The position numbers and the translations under genes were made by a program. Below are positions 1 through 11,427 of a stretch of DNA of 64,000 nt, piece after piece (positions within the stretch are counted from its first letter, which is position 1; each line of letters opens with the position of its first letter). Where the stretch lies: positions 10,650,117 to 10,714,116 of the forward strand of contig CM056389.1 in assembly GCA_029718625.1 (NCBI GenBank). Direction: 5' to 3'. The notes under the pieces were generated by a model. That model searched no databases. It saw nothing but the letters and a program-made list of their open reading frames with translations, and was not told where the DNA came from. Source of the stretch: Synaphobranchus kaupii. Taxonomy: Eukaryota; Chordata; Actinopteri; Anguilliformes; Synaphobranchidae.

Positions 1-9
1 ATACTTCAT

Positions 10-33
10 ATTATTATTATTATTATTATTAAG
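10..33 (+). repeat. (ATT)7 tract ending in a hairpin-less junction
   Basis: Seven ATT triplets (10-30) run straight into AAGTATTG. The 23 bp between ATTATTA and AGTATTG, which is the entire hairpin of the normal monomer, are absent. This is the first of about three dozen such junctions. Others are near 3,577, 8,884, 11,782, 16,971, 21,429, 28,345, 35,979, 41,781, 49,198, 50,658, 56,573, 60,311 and 62,288. Confidence 0.85.
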
Positions 34-70
34 TATTGTTCCTACTCATACTTCATATTATTATTATTAG

Positions 71-93
71 TTGGGCTGCTGTAGGCAGCCCAA
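71..93 (+). other. Representative hairpin palindrome of the monomer
   Basis: This is a typical example of the inverted repeat present in most monomers. The left arm TTGGGCTGC (71-79) and the right arm GCAGCCCAA (85-93) are perfectly complementary over 9 bp around the 5-nt loop TGTAG (80-84). It could extrude as a cruciform in duplex DNA or fold as a stem-loop in either single strand or in RNA. The right arm is the more variable one: the GCATCC, GCATCCC, GCAGGCC and GTAGTCAAG classes all weaken it. It is not followed by a T run, so it does not look like an intrinsic terminator. Confidence 0.9.
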
Positions 94-755
94 GTATTGT
101 TCCTACTCATACTTCATATTATTATTAGTTGGGCTGCTGTAGGCAGCCCAAGTATTGTCCCTACTCATACTTCAGATTATTAGTTGGGCTGCTGTAGGCA
201 GCCCAAGTATTGTTCCTACTCATACTTCATATTATTATTAGTTGGGCTGCTGTAGGCAGCCCAAGTATTGTTCCTACTCACACTTCATATTATTATTATT
301 AGTTGGGCTGCTGTAGGCATCCAAAGTATTGTTCCTACTCATACTTTATATTATTATTAGTTGGGCTGCTGTAGGCAGCCCAAGTATTGTTCCTACTCAC
401 ACTTCATATTATTATTATTAGTTGGGCTGCTGTAGGCATCCAAAGTATTGTTCCTACTCATACTTTATATTATTATTAGTTGGGCTGCTGTAGGCAGCCC
501 AAGTATTGTTCCTTCTCATACTTCATATTATTAGTTGGGCTGCTGTAGTCAAGTATTGTTCCTACTCATACTTCATATTATTAGTTGGGCTGCTATAGGC
601 AGCCCAAGTATTGTGCCTACTCATACTTCATATTATTAGTTGGGCTGCTGTAGGCAAGTATTGTTCCTACTCATACTTCATATTATTATTAGTTGGGCTG
701 GTGTAGGCAGCCCAAGTATTGTTCCTACTCATACTTCATATTATTAGTTGGGCTG

Positions 756-985
756 CTCTAGGCATCCCAAGTATTGTTCCTACTCATACTTTATATTATT
801 ATTATTAGTTGGGCTGCTGTAGCAGCCCAAGTATTGTTCCTACTCATACTTCATATTATTAGTTGGGCTGCTCTAGGCATCCCAAGTATTGTTCCTACTC
901 ATACTTTATATTATTATTATTAGTTGGGCTGCTGTAGCAGCCCAAGTATTGTTCCTACTCATACTTCATATTATTATTATTATTA
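756..985 (+). repeat. 115-bp two-monomer tandem duplication
   Basis: The pair made of a CTCTAGGCATCCC monomer and a GTAGCAGCCC monomer occurs twice in a row, with CTCTAGG at 756 and 871. The sister block at 2,081-3,490 has it once. A single unequal exchange one dimer out of register explains it. Confidence 0.8.
809..830 (+). other. Tight-hairpin variant (one-base loop deletion)
   Basis: In this class the GTAGGCAG segment has become GTAGCAG. Loss of one G turns the palindrome into TTGGGCTGCT / AGCAGCCCAA, a perfect 10-bp stem around two bases, or in practice 9 bp around a 4-nt loop. It is the most symmetrical form in the array. It nearly always sits next to monomers tagged CTCTAGGCATCCC, for example around 6,220, 10,720, 15,390, 23,230, 26,110, 39,370, 44,030 and 51,510. 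It therefore spread as part of a multi-monomer block. Confidence 0.85.
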
Positions 986-2080
986 TTAGTTGGGCTGCTG
1001 TAGGCATCCCAAGTATTGTACCTACTCATACTTTATATTATTATTATTAGTTGGGCTGCTGTAGGCATCCCAAGTATTGTTCCTACTCATACTTTATATT
1101 ATTATTATTAGTTGGGCTGCTGTAGGCATCCCAAGTATTGTTCCTACTCATACTTTATATTATTATTATTAGTTGGGCTGCTGTAGGCAGCCCAAGTATT
1201 GTTCCTACTCATACTTTATATTATTATTAGTTGGGCTGCTGTAGGCAGCCCAAGTATTGTTCCTCCTCATACTTCATATTATTATTATTAGTTGGGCTGG
1301 TGTAGGCAGGCCAAGTATTGTTCCTACTCATACTTCATATTATTAGTTGGGCTGCTGTAGGCAGCCCATGTATTGTTCCTACTCATAGTTTATATTATTA
1401 TTAGTTGGGCTGCTGTAGGCAGCCCAAGTATTGTTCCTCCTCATACTTCATATTATTATTATTAGTTGGGCTGCTGTAGGCAGGCCAAGTATTGTTCCTA
1501 CTCATACTTCATATTATTAGTTGGGCTGCTGTAGGCAGCCCAAGTATTGTTCCTACTCATACTTCATATTATTAGTTGGGCTGCTATAGGCAGCCCAAGT
1601 ATTGTGCCTACTCATACTTCATATTATTAGTTGGGCTGCTGTAGGCAGCCCAAGTATTGTTCCTACTCATACTTCATATTATTATCATTATTATTAGTTG
1701 GGCTGCTGTAGGCAGGCCAAGTATTGTTCCTACTCATACTTCATATTATTATTAGTTGGGCTGCTGTAGGCAGCCCAAGTATTGTTCCTACTCACACTTC
1801 ATATTATTATTATTAGTTGGGCTGCTGCAGGCATCCAAAGTATTGTTCCTACTCATACTTTATATTATTATTAGTTGGGCTGCTGTAGGCAGCCCAAGTA
1901 TTGTTCCTACTCATACTTCATATTATTATTAGTTGGGCTGCTGTAGGCAGCCCAAGTATTGTTCCTACTCACACTTCATATTATTATTATTAGTTGGGCT
2001 GCTGTAGGCATCCAAAGTATTGTTCCTACCCATACTTCATATTATTATTATTAGTTGGGCTGCTGTAGGCAGCCCAAGTA

Positions 2081-3490
2081 TTGTTCCTACTCATACTTCA
2101 TATTATTAGTTGGGCTGCTATAGGCAGCCCAAGTATTGTGCCTACTCATACTTCATATTATTAGTTGGGCTGCTGTAGGCAAGTATTGTTCCTACTCATA
2201 CTTCATATTATTATTAGTTGGGCTGGTGTAGGCAGCCCAAGTATTGTTCCTACTCATACTTCATATTATTAGTTGGGCTGCTCTAGGCATCCCAAGTATT
2301 GTTCCTACTCATACTTTATATTATTATTATTAGTTGGGCTGCTGTAGCAGCCCAAGTATTGTTCCTACTCATACTTCATATTATTATTATTATTATTAGT
2401 TGGGCTGCTGTAGGCATCCCAAGTATTGTACCTCCTCATACTTTATATTATTATTATTAGTTGGGCTGCTGTAGGCATCCCAAGTATTGTTCCTACTCAT
2501 ACTTTATATTATTATTATTAGTTGGGCTGCTGTAGGCATCCCAAGTATTGTTCCTACTCATACTTTATATTATTATTATTAGTTGGGCTGCTGTAGGCAG
2601 CCCAAGTATTGTTCCTACTCATACTTTATATTATTATTAGTTGGGCTGCTGTAGGCAGCCCAAGTATTGTTCCTCCTCATACTTCATATTATTATTATTA
2701 GTTGGGCTGCTGTAGGCAGGCCAAGTATTGTTCCTACTCATACTTCATATTATTAGTTGGGCTGCTGTAGGCAGCCCATGTATTGTTCCTACTCATAGTT
2801 TATATTATTATTAGTTGGGCTGCTGTAGGCAGCCCAAGTATTGTTCCTCCTCATACTTCATATTATTATTATTAGTTGGGCTGCTGTAGGCAGGCCAAGT
2901 ATTGTTCCTACTCATACTTCATATTATTAGTTGGGCTGCTGTAGGCAGCCCAAGTATTGTTCCTACTCATACTTCATATTATTAGTTGGGCTGCTATAGG
3001 CAGCCCAAGTATTGTGCCTACTCATACTTCATATTATTAGTTGGGCTGCTGTAGGCAGCCCAAGTATTGTTCCTACTCATACTTCATATTATTATTATTA
3101 TTATTAGTTGGGCTGCTGTAGGCAGGCCAAGTATTGTTCCTACTCATACTTCATATTATTATTAGTTGGGCTGCTGTAGGCAGCCCAAGTATTGTTCCTA
3201 CTCACACTTCATATTATTATTATTAGTTGGGCTGCTGTAGGCATCCAAAGTATTGTTCCTACTCATACTTTATATTATTATTAGTTGGGCTGCTGTAGGC
3301 AGCCCAAGTATTGTTCCTACTCATACTTCATATTATTATTAGTTGGGCTGCTGTAGGCAGCCCAAGTATTGTTCCTACTCACACTTCATATTATTATTAT
3401 TAGTTGGGCTGCTGTAGGCATTCAAAGTATTGTTCCTACTCATACTTTATATTATTATTAGTTGGGCTGCTGTAGGCAGCCCAAGTATTG
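2081..3490 (+). repeat. HOR copy 2 of the 1.4-1.5 kb tandem pair
   Basis: This copy aligns with 556-2,080 at an offset of 1,410 bp over most of its length and lacks the 115-bp duplication. Its right part (from 2,701) is also the beginning of the larger 4.3 kb unit that recurs at 7,038, so two repeat periods overlap here. Copy-specific changes include GTACCTCCTC near 2,428 and GCATTCAAAG near 3,419. Confidence 0.85.
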
Positions 3491-6400
3491 TTCCTACTCA
3501 TACTTCATATTATTAGTTGGGCTGCTGTAGTCAAGTATTGTTCCTACTCATACTTCATATTATTATTATTATTATTAAGTATTGTTCCTACTCATACTTC
3601 ATATTATTATTATTATTTGGGCTGCTGTAGGCAGCCCAAGTATTGTTCCTACTCATACTTCATATTATTATTAGTTGGGCTGCTGTAGGCAGCCCAAGTA
3701 TTGTTCCTACTCATACTTCAGATTATTAGTTGGGCTGCTGTAGGCAGCCCAAGTATTGTTCCTACTCATACTTCATATTATTATTAGTTGGGCTGCTGTA
3801 GGCAGCCCAAGTATTGTTCCTACTCACACTTCATATTATTATTATTAGTTGGGCTGCTGTAGGCATCCAAAGTATTGTTCCTACTCATACTTTATATTAT
3901 TATTAGTTGGGCTGCTGTAGGCAGCCCAAGTATTGTTCCTACTCATACTTCATATCATTATTAGTTGGGCTGCTGTATGCAGCCCAAGTATTGTTCCTAC
4001 TCATACTTCATATTATTAGTTGGGCTGCTATAGGCAGCCCAAGTATTGTGCCTACTCATACTTCATATTATTAGTTGGGCTGCTGTAGGCAGCCCAAGTA
4101 TTGTTCCTACTCATACTTCATATTATTAGTTGGGCTGCTGTAGGCAGCCCAAGTATTGTTCCTACTCACACTTCATATTATTATTATTAGTTGGGCTGCT
4201 GTAGGCATCCAAAGTATTGTTCCTACTCATACTTTATATTATTATTAGTTGGGCTGCTGTAGGCAGCCCAAGTATTGTTCCTACTCATACTTCATATTAT
4301 TATTAGTTGGGCTGCTGTAGGCAGCCCAAGGATTGTTCCTACTCACACTTCATATTATTAGTTGGGCTGCTGCAGTCAAGTATTGTTCCTACTCATACTT
4401 CATATTATTATTATTATTATTAAGTATTGTTCCTACTCATACTTCATATTATTATTATTAGTTGGGCTGCTGTAGGCAGCCCAAGTATTGTTCCTACTCA
4501 TACTTCATATTATTATTAGTTGGGCTGCTGTAGGCAGCCCAAGTATTGTTCCTACTCATACTTCAGATTATTAGTTGGGCTGCTGTAGGCAGCCCAAGTA
4601 TTGTTCCTACTCATACTTCATATTATTATTAGTTGGGCTGCTGTAGGCAGCCCAAGTATTGTTCCTACTCACATTTCATATTATTATTATTAGTTGGGCT
4701 GCTGTAGGCATCCAAAGTATTGTTCCTACTCATACTTTATATTATTATTAGTTGGGCTGCTGTAGGCAGCCCAAGTATTGTTCCTACTCACACTTCATAT
4801 TATTATTATTAGTTGGGCTGCTGTAGGCATCCAAAGTATTGTTCCTACTCATACTTTATATTATTATTAGTTGGGCTGCTGTAGGCAGCCCAAGTATTGT
4901 TCCTTCTCATACTTCATATTATTAGTTGGGCTGCTGTAGTCAAGTATTGTTCCTACTCATACTTCATATTATTAGTTGGGCTGCTGTAGGCAGCCCAAGT
5001 ATTGTTCTTACTCATACTTCATATTATTATTATTAGTTGGGCTGCAGTAGGCAGCCCAAGTATTGTGCCTACTCATACTTCATATTATTAGTTGGGCTGC
5101 TCTAGGCATCCCAAGTATTGTTCCTACTCATACTTTATATTATTATTATTAGTTGGGCTGCTGTAGGCAATCCAAGTATTGTTCCTACTCATACTTCATA
5201 TTATTATTATTGTTATTAGTTGGGCTGCTGTAGGCAGGCCAAGTATTGTCCCTACTCATACTTCATATTATTAGTTGGGCTGCTGTAGGCAGCCCAAGTA
5301 TTGTTTCTACTCATACTTCATATTATTATTAGTAGTTGGGCTGCTGTAGGCAGCCCAAGTATTGTTCCTACTCATACTTCATATTATTAGTTGGGCTGCT
5401 ATAGGCAGCCCAAGTATTGTGCCTACTCATACTTCATATTATTAGTTGGGCTGCTGTAGGCAGCCCAAGTATTGTGCCTACTCATACTTCATATTATTAG
5501 TTGGGCTGCTGTAGGCAGCCCAAGTATTGTGCCTACTCATACTTCATATTATTATTATTATTATTAGTTGGGCTGCTGTAGGCAGCCCAAGTATTGTTCC
5601 TACTCATACTTCATATTATTATTAGTTGGGCTGCTGTAGGCAGCCCAAGTATTGTTCCTACTCACACTTCATATTATTATTATTAGTTGGGCTGCTGTAG
5701 GCATCCAAAGTATTGTTCCTACTCATACTTTATATTATTATTAGTTGGGCTGCTGTAGGCAGCCCAAGTATTGTTCCTACTCATACTTCATATTATTAGT
5801 TGGGCTGCTGTAGGCAGCCCAAGTATTGTTCCTACTCATACTTCATATTATTATTATTATTATTAGTTGGGCTGCTGTAGCCAGCCCAAGTATTGTTCCT
5901 ACTCACACTTCATATTATTATTATTAGTTGGGCTGCTGTAGGCATCCAAAGTATTGTTCCTACTCATACTTTATATTATTATTAGTTGGGCAGCTGTAGG
6001 CAGCCCAAGTATTGTTCCTACTCATACTTCATATTATTAGTTGGGCTGCTGTAGTCAAGTATTGTTCCTACTCATACTGCACATTATTATTATTAGTTGG
6101 GCTGCAGTAGGCAGCCCAAGTATTGTTCCTACTCATACTTCATATTATTAGTTGGGCTGCTCTAGGCATCCCAAGTATTGTTCCTACTCATACTTTATAT
6201 TATTATTATTAGTTGGGCTGCTGTAGCAGCCCAAGTATTGTTCCTACTCATACTTCATATTATTAGTTGGGCTGCTCTAGGCATCCCAAGTATTGTTCCT
6301 ACTCATACTTTGTATTATTATTATTAGTTGGGCTGCTGTAGCAGCCCAAGTATTGTTCCTACTCATACTTCATATTATTATTATTATTATTATTAGTTGG

Positions 6401-7037
6401 GCTGCTGTAGCAGCCCAAGTATTGTTCCTACTCATACTTCATATTATCAGTTGGGCTGCTGTAGGCATCCCAAGTATTGTTCCTACTCATACTTTATATT
6501 ATTATTATTAGTTGGGCTGCTGTAGCAGCCCAAGTATTGTTCCTACTCATACTTCATATTATTAGTTGGGCTGCTCTAGGCATCCCAAGTATTGTTCCTA
6601 CTCATACTTTATATTATTATTATTAGTTGGGCTGCTGTAGGCATCCCAAGTATTGTTCCTACTCATACTTTATATTATTATTATTAGTTGGGCTGCTGTA
6701 GGCAGCCCAAGTATTGTTCCTCCTCATACTTCATATTATTATTATTAGTTGGGCTGCTGTAGGCAGGCCAAGTATTGTTCCTACTCATACTTCATATTAT
6801 TAGTTGGGCTGCTGTAGGCAGCCCATGTATTGTTCCTACTCATACTTTATATTATTATTAGTTGGGCTGCTGTAGGCATCCAAAGTATTGTTCCTACTCA
6901 TACTTTATATTATTATTAGTTGGGCTGCTGTAGGCAGCCCAAGTATTGTTCCTACTCACACTTCATATTATTATTATTAGTTGGGCTGCTGTAGGCATCC
7001 AAAGTATTGTTCCTACTCATACTTTATATTATTATTA
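2701..7037 (+). repeat. 4.34 kb HOR, copy 1
   Basis: The tag series starting with GCAGGCC then CCCATG/CATAGTTTAT begins again 4,337 bp later. Matching tags include 2,761 and 7,098, the GTATGCAG variant at 3,975 and 8,312, and the TTGTTCCTTC tag at 4,897 and 9,401 (offset by then 4,504). Relative to copy 2 this copy lacks about 125 bp (two monomers) between 4,100 and 4,300 and about 42 bp before 4,897. It ends with CCTCCTC, GCAGGCC and CCCATG monomers (about 6,720-6,840) that copy 2 has partly lost. Confidence 0.85.
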
Positions 7038-10000
7038 GTTGGGCTGCTGTAGGCAGGCCAAGTATTGTTCCTACTCATACTTCATATTATTAGTTGGGCT
7101 GCTGTAGGCAGCCCATGTATTGTTCCTACTCATAGTTTATATTATTATTAGTTGGGCTGCTGTAGGCAGCCCAAGTATTGTTCCTCCTCATACTTCATAT
7201 TATTATTATTAGTTGGGCTGCTGTAGGCAGGCCAAGTATTGTTCCTACTCATACTTCATATTATTAGTTGGGCTGCTGTAGGCAGCCCAAGTATTGTTCC
7301 TACTCATACTTCATATTATTAGTTGGGCTGCTATAGGCAGCCCAAGTATTGTGCCTACTCATACTTCATATTATTAGTTGGGCTGCTGTAGGCAGCCCAA
7401 GTATTGTTCCTACTCATACTTCATATTATTATTATTATTATTAGTTGGGCTGCTGTAGGCAGGCCAAGTATTGTTCCTACTCATACTTCATATTATTATT
7501 AGTTGGGCTGCTGTAGGCAGCCCAAGTATTGTTCCTACTCACACTTCATATTATTATTATTAGTTGGGCTGCTGTAGGCATCCAAAGTATTGTTCCTACT
7601 CATACTTTATATTATTATTAGTTGGGCTGCTGTAGGCAGCCCAAGTATTGTTCCTACTCATACTTCATATTATTATTAGTTGGGCTGCTGTAGGCAGCCC
7701 AAGTATTGTTCCTACTCACACTTCATATTATTATTATTAGTTGGGCTGCTGTAGGCATCCAAAGTATTGTTCCTACTCATACTTTATATTATTATTAGTT
7801 GGGCTGCTGTAGGCAGCCCAAGTATTGTTCCTACTCATACTTCATATTATTAGTTGGGCTGCTGTAGTCAAGTATTGTTCCTACTCATACTTCATATTAT
7901 TATTATTATTATTAAGTATTGTTCCTACTCATACTTCATATTATTATTATTATTTGGGCTGCTGTAGGCAGCCCAAGTATTGTTCCTACTCATACTTCAT
8001 ATTATCATTAGTTGGGCTGCTGTAGGCAGCCCAAGTATTGTTCCTACTCATACTTCAGATTATTAGTTGGGCTGCTGTAGGCAGCCCAAGTATTGTTCCT
8101 ACTCATACTTCATATTATTATTAGTTGGGCTGCTGTAGGCAGCCCAAGTATTGTTCCTACTCACACTTCATATTATTATTATTAGTTGGGCTGCTGTAGG
8201 CATCCAAAGTATTGTTCCTACTCATACTTTATATTATTATTAGTTGGGCTGCTGTAGGCAGCCCAAGTATTGTTCCTACTCATACTTCATATTATTATTA
8301 GTTGGGCTGCTGTATGCAGCCCAAGTATTGTTCCTACTCATACTTCATATTATTAGTTGGGCTGCTATAGGCAGCCCAAGTATTGTGCCTACTCATACTT
8401 CATATTATTAGTTGGGCTGCTGTAGGCAGCCCAAGTATTGTTCCTACTCATACTTCATATTATTAGTTGGGCTGCTGTAGGCAGCCCAAGTATTGTTCCT
8501 ACTCATACTTCATATTATTATTATTATTATTAGTTGGGCTGCTGTAGGCAGCCCAAGTATTGTTCCTACTCATACTTCATATTATTATTAGTTGGGCTGC
8601 TGTAGGCAGCCCAAGTATTGTTCCTACTCACACTTCATATTATTATTATTAGTTGGGCTGCTGTAGGCATCCAAAGTATTGTTCCTACTCATACTTTATA
8701 TTATTATTAGTTGGGCTGCTGTAGGCAGCCCAAGTATTGTTCCTACTCATACTTCATATTATTATTAGTTGGGCTGCTGTAGGCAGCCCAAGTATTGTTC
8801 CTACTCACACTTCATATTATTAGTTGGGCTGCTGCAGTCAAGTATTGTTCCTACTCATACTTCATATTATTATTATTATTATTAAGTATTGTTCCTACTC
8901 ATACTTCATATTATTATTATTAGTTGGGCTGCTGTAGGCAGCCCAAGTATTGTTCCTACTCATACTTCATATTATTATTAGTTGGGCTGCTGTAGGCAGC
9001 CCAAGTATTGTTCCTACTCATACTTCAGATTATTAGTTGGGCTGCTGTAGGCAGCCCAAGTATTGTTCCTACTCATACTTCATATTATTATTAGTTGGGC
9101 TGCTGTAGGCAGCCCAAGTATTGTTCCTACTCACACTTCATATTATTATTATTAGTTGGGCTGCTGTAGGCATCCAAAGTATTGTTCCTACTCATACTTT
9201 ATATTATTATTAGTTGGGCTGCTGTAGGCAGCCCAAGTATTGTTCCTACTCACACTTCATATTATTATTATTAGTTGGGCTGCTGTAGTCAAGTATTGTT
9301 CCTACTCATACTTCATATTATTAGTTGGGCTGCTGTAGTCAAGTATTGTCCCTACTCATACTTCATATTATTAGTTGGGCTGCTGTAGGCAGCCCAAGTA
9401 TTGTTCCTTCTCATACTTCATATTATTAGTTGGGCTGCTGTAGTCAAGTATTGTTCCTACTCATACTTCATATTATTAGTTGGGCTGCTGTAGGCAGCCC
9501 AAGTATTGTTCTTACTCATACTTCATATTATTATTATTAGTTGGGCTGCAGTAGGCAGCCCAAGTATTGTGCCTACTCATACTTCATATTATTAGTTGGG
9601 CTGCTCTAGGCATCCCAAGTATTGTTCCTACTCATACTTTATATTATTATTATTAGTTGGGCTGCTGTAGGCAATCCAAGTATTGTTCCTACTCATACTT
9701 CATATTATTATTATTGTTATTAGTTGGGCTGCTGTAGGCAGGCCAAGTATTGTCCCTACTCATACTTCATATTATTAGTTGGGCTGCTGTAGGCAGCCCA
9801 AGTATTGTTTCTACTCATACTTCATATTATTATTAGTAGTTGGGCTGCTGTAGGCAGCCCAAGTATTGTTCCTACTCATACTTCATATTATTAGTTGGGC
9901 TGCTATAGGCAGCCCAAGTATTGTGCCTACTCATACTTCATATTATTAGTTGGGCTGCTGTAGGCAGCCCAAGTATTGTGCCTACTCATACTTCATATTA

Positions 10001-11427
10001 TTAGTTGGGCTGCTGTAGGCAGCCCAAGTATTGTGCCTACTCATACTTCATATTATTATTATTATTATTAGTTGGGCTGCTGTAGGCAGCCCAAGTATTG
10101 TTCCTACTCATACTTCATATTATTATTAGTTGGGCTGCTGTAGGCAGCCCAAGTATTGTTCCTACTCACACTTCATATTATTATTATTAGTTGGGCTGCT
10201 GTAGGCATCCAAAGTATTGTTCCTACTCATACTTTATATTATTATTAGTTGGGCTGCTGTAGGCAGCCCAAGTATTGTTCCTACTCATACTTCATATTAT
10301 TAGTTGGGCTGCTGTAGGCAGCCCAAGTATTGTTCCTACTCATACTTCATATTATTATTATTATTATTAGTTGGGCTGCTGTAGCCAGCCCAAGTATTGT
10401 TCCTACTCACACTTCATATTATTATTATTAGTTGGGCTGCTGTAGGCATCCAAAGTATTGTTCCTACTCATACTTTATATTATTATTAGTTGGGCAGCTG
10501 TAGGCAGCCCAAGTATTGTTCCTACTCATACTTCATATTATTAGTTGGGCTGCTGTAGTCAAGTATTGTTCCTACTCATACTGCACATTATTATTATTAG
10601 TTGGGCTGCAGTAGGCAGCCCAAGTATTGTTCCTACTCATACTTCATATTATTAGTTGGGCTGCTCTAGGCATCCCAAGTATTGTTCCTACTCATACTTT
10701 ATATTATTATTATTAGTTGGGCTGCTGTAGCAGCCCAAGTATTGTTCCTACTCATACTTCATATTATTAGTTGGGCTGCTCTAGGCATCCCAAGTATTGT
10801 TCCTACTCATACTTTGTATTATTATTATTAGTTGGGCTGCTGTAGCAGCCCAAGTATTGTTCCTACTCATACTTCATATTATTATTATTATTATTAGTTG
10901 GGCTGCTGTAGCAGCCCAAGTATTGTTCCTACTCATACTTCATATTATCAGTTGGGCTGCTGTAGGCATCCCAAGTATTGTTCCTACTCATACTTTATAT
11001 TATTATTATTAGTTGGGCTGCTGTAGCAGCCCAAGTATTGTTCCTACTCATACTTCATATTATTAGTTGGGCTGCTCTAGGCATCCCAAGTATTGTTCCT
11101 ACTCATACTTTATATTATTATTATTAGTTGGGCTGCTGTAGGCATCCCAAGTATTGTTCCTACTCATACTTTATATTATTATTATTAGTTGGGCTGCTGT
11201 AGGCAGCCCAAGTATTGTTCCTCCTCATACTTCATATTATTATTAGTTGGGCTGCTGTAGGCATCCAAAGTATTGTTCCTACTCATACTTTATATTATTA
11301 TTAGTTGGGCTGCTGTAGGCAGCCCAAGTATTGTTCCTACTCACACTTCATATTATTATTATTAGTTGGGCTGCTGTAGGCATCCACAGTATTGTTCCTA
11401 CTCATACTTTATATTATTATTAGTTGG
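7038..11427 (+). repeat. 4.39 kb HOR, copy 2
   Basis: This copy lies directly downstream of copy 1. The offset moves from 4,337 to 4,462 to 4,504 bp because of the indels described for copy 1. Near 11,240 the GCAGGCC and CCCATG monomers of copy 1 are missing, so the CCTCCTC monomer is followed directly by GCATCC. The final GCATCCACAG variant (11,381) recurs only at 16,053, which ties this end to the next block. Confidence 0.85.

Larger units (their letters stand above)
1..560 (+). repeat. Partial HOR copy matching 4,392-4,951
   Basis: Tag order matches the later segment at a constant offset of 4,391 bp: the hairpin-less ATTAAGTATT junction near 30, the CAGATT tag at 173 (4,564), and the TTGTTCCTTC tag at 506 (4,897). 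It also holds two consecutive pairs of a CACACTTC monomer and a GCATCCAAAG monomer. The left edge of the window cuts into this block, so the HOR begins outside the window. Confidence 0.8.
556..2080 (+). repeat. HOR copy 1 of a 1.4-1.5 kb tandem pair
   Basis: This block and the next share the same series of tags: TATAGG/TGTGCC, GTAGGCAAG, the GGTGTAGG left-arm variant, CTCTAGG, TACCT, CCTCCTC, GCAGGCC, CCCATG, CATAGTTTAT. The offset is 1,525 bp before 756 (651 versus 2,176) and 1,410 bp after 985 (1,384 versus 2,794). The change is caused by the 115-bp internal duplication at 756-985, present only in this copy. Private changes include ATTATCATTATT near 1,681 and CTGCAGGC near 1,826. Confidence 0.85.

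Noticed and set aside
71..93. Intrinsic (Rho-independent) terminators
   Set aside because: The GC-rich stem-loop is followed by GTATTGTTCC on the + strand and CTAATAATA on the other, not by a T run. It occurs about a thousand times without genes.
1050..1200. TATA-box-like CTTTATATTATT strings
   Set aside because: They belong to a common monomer class repeated throughout the array and have no associated promoter or gene context.
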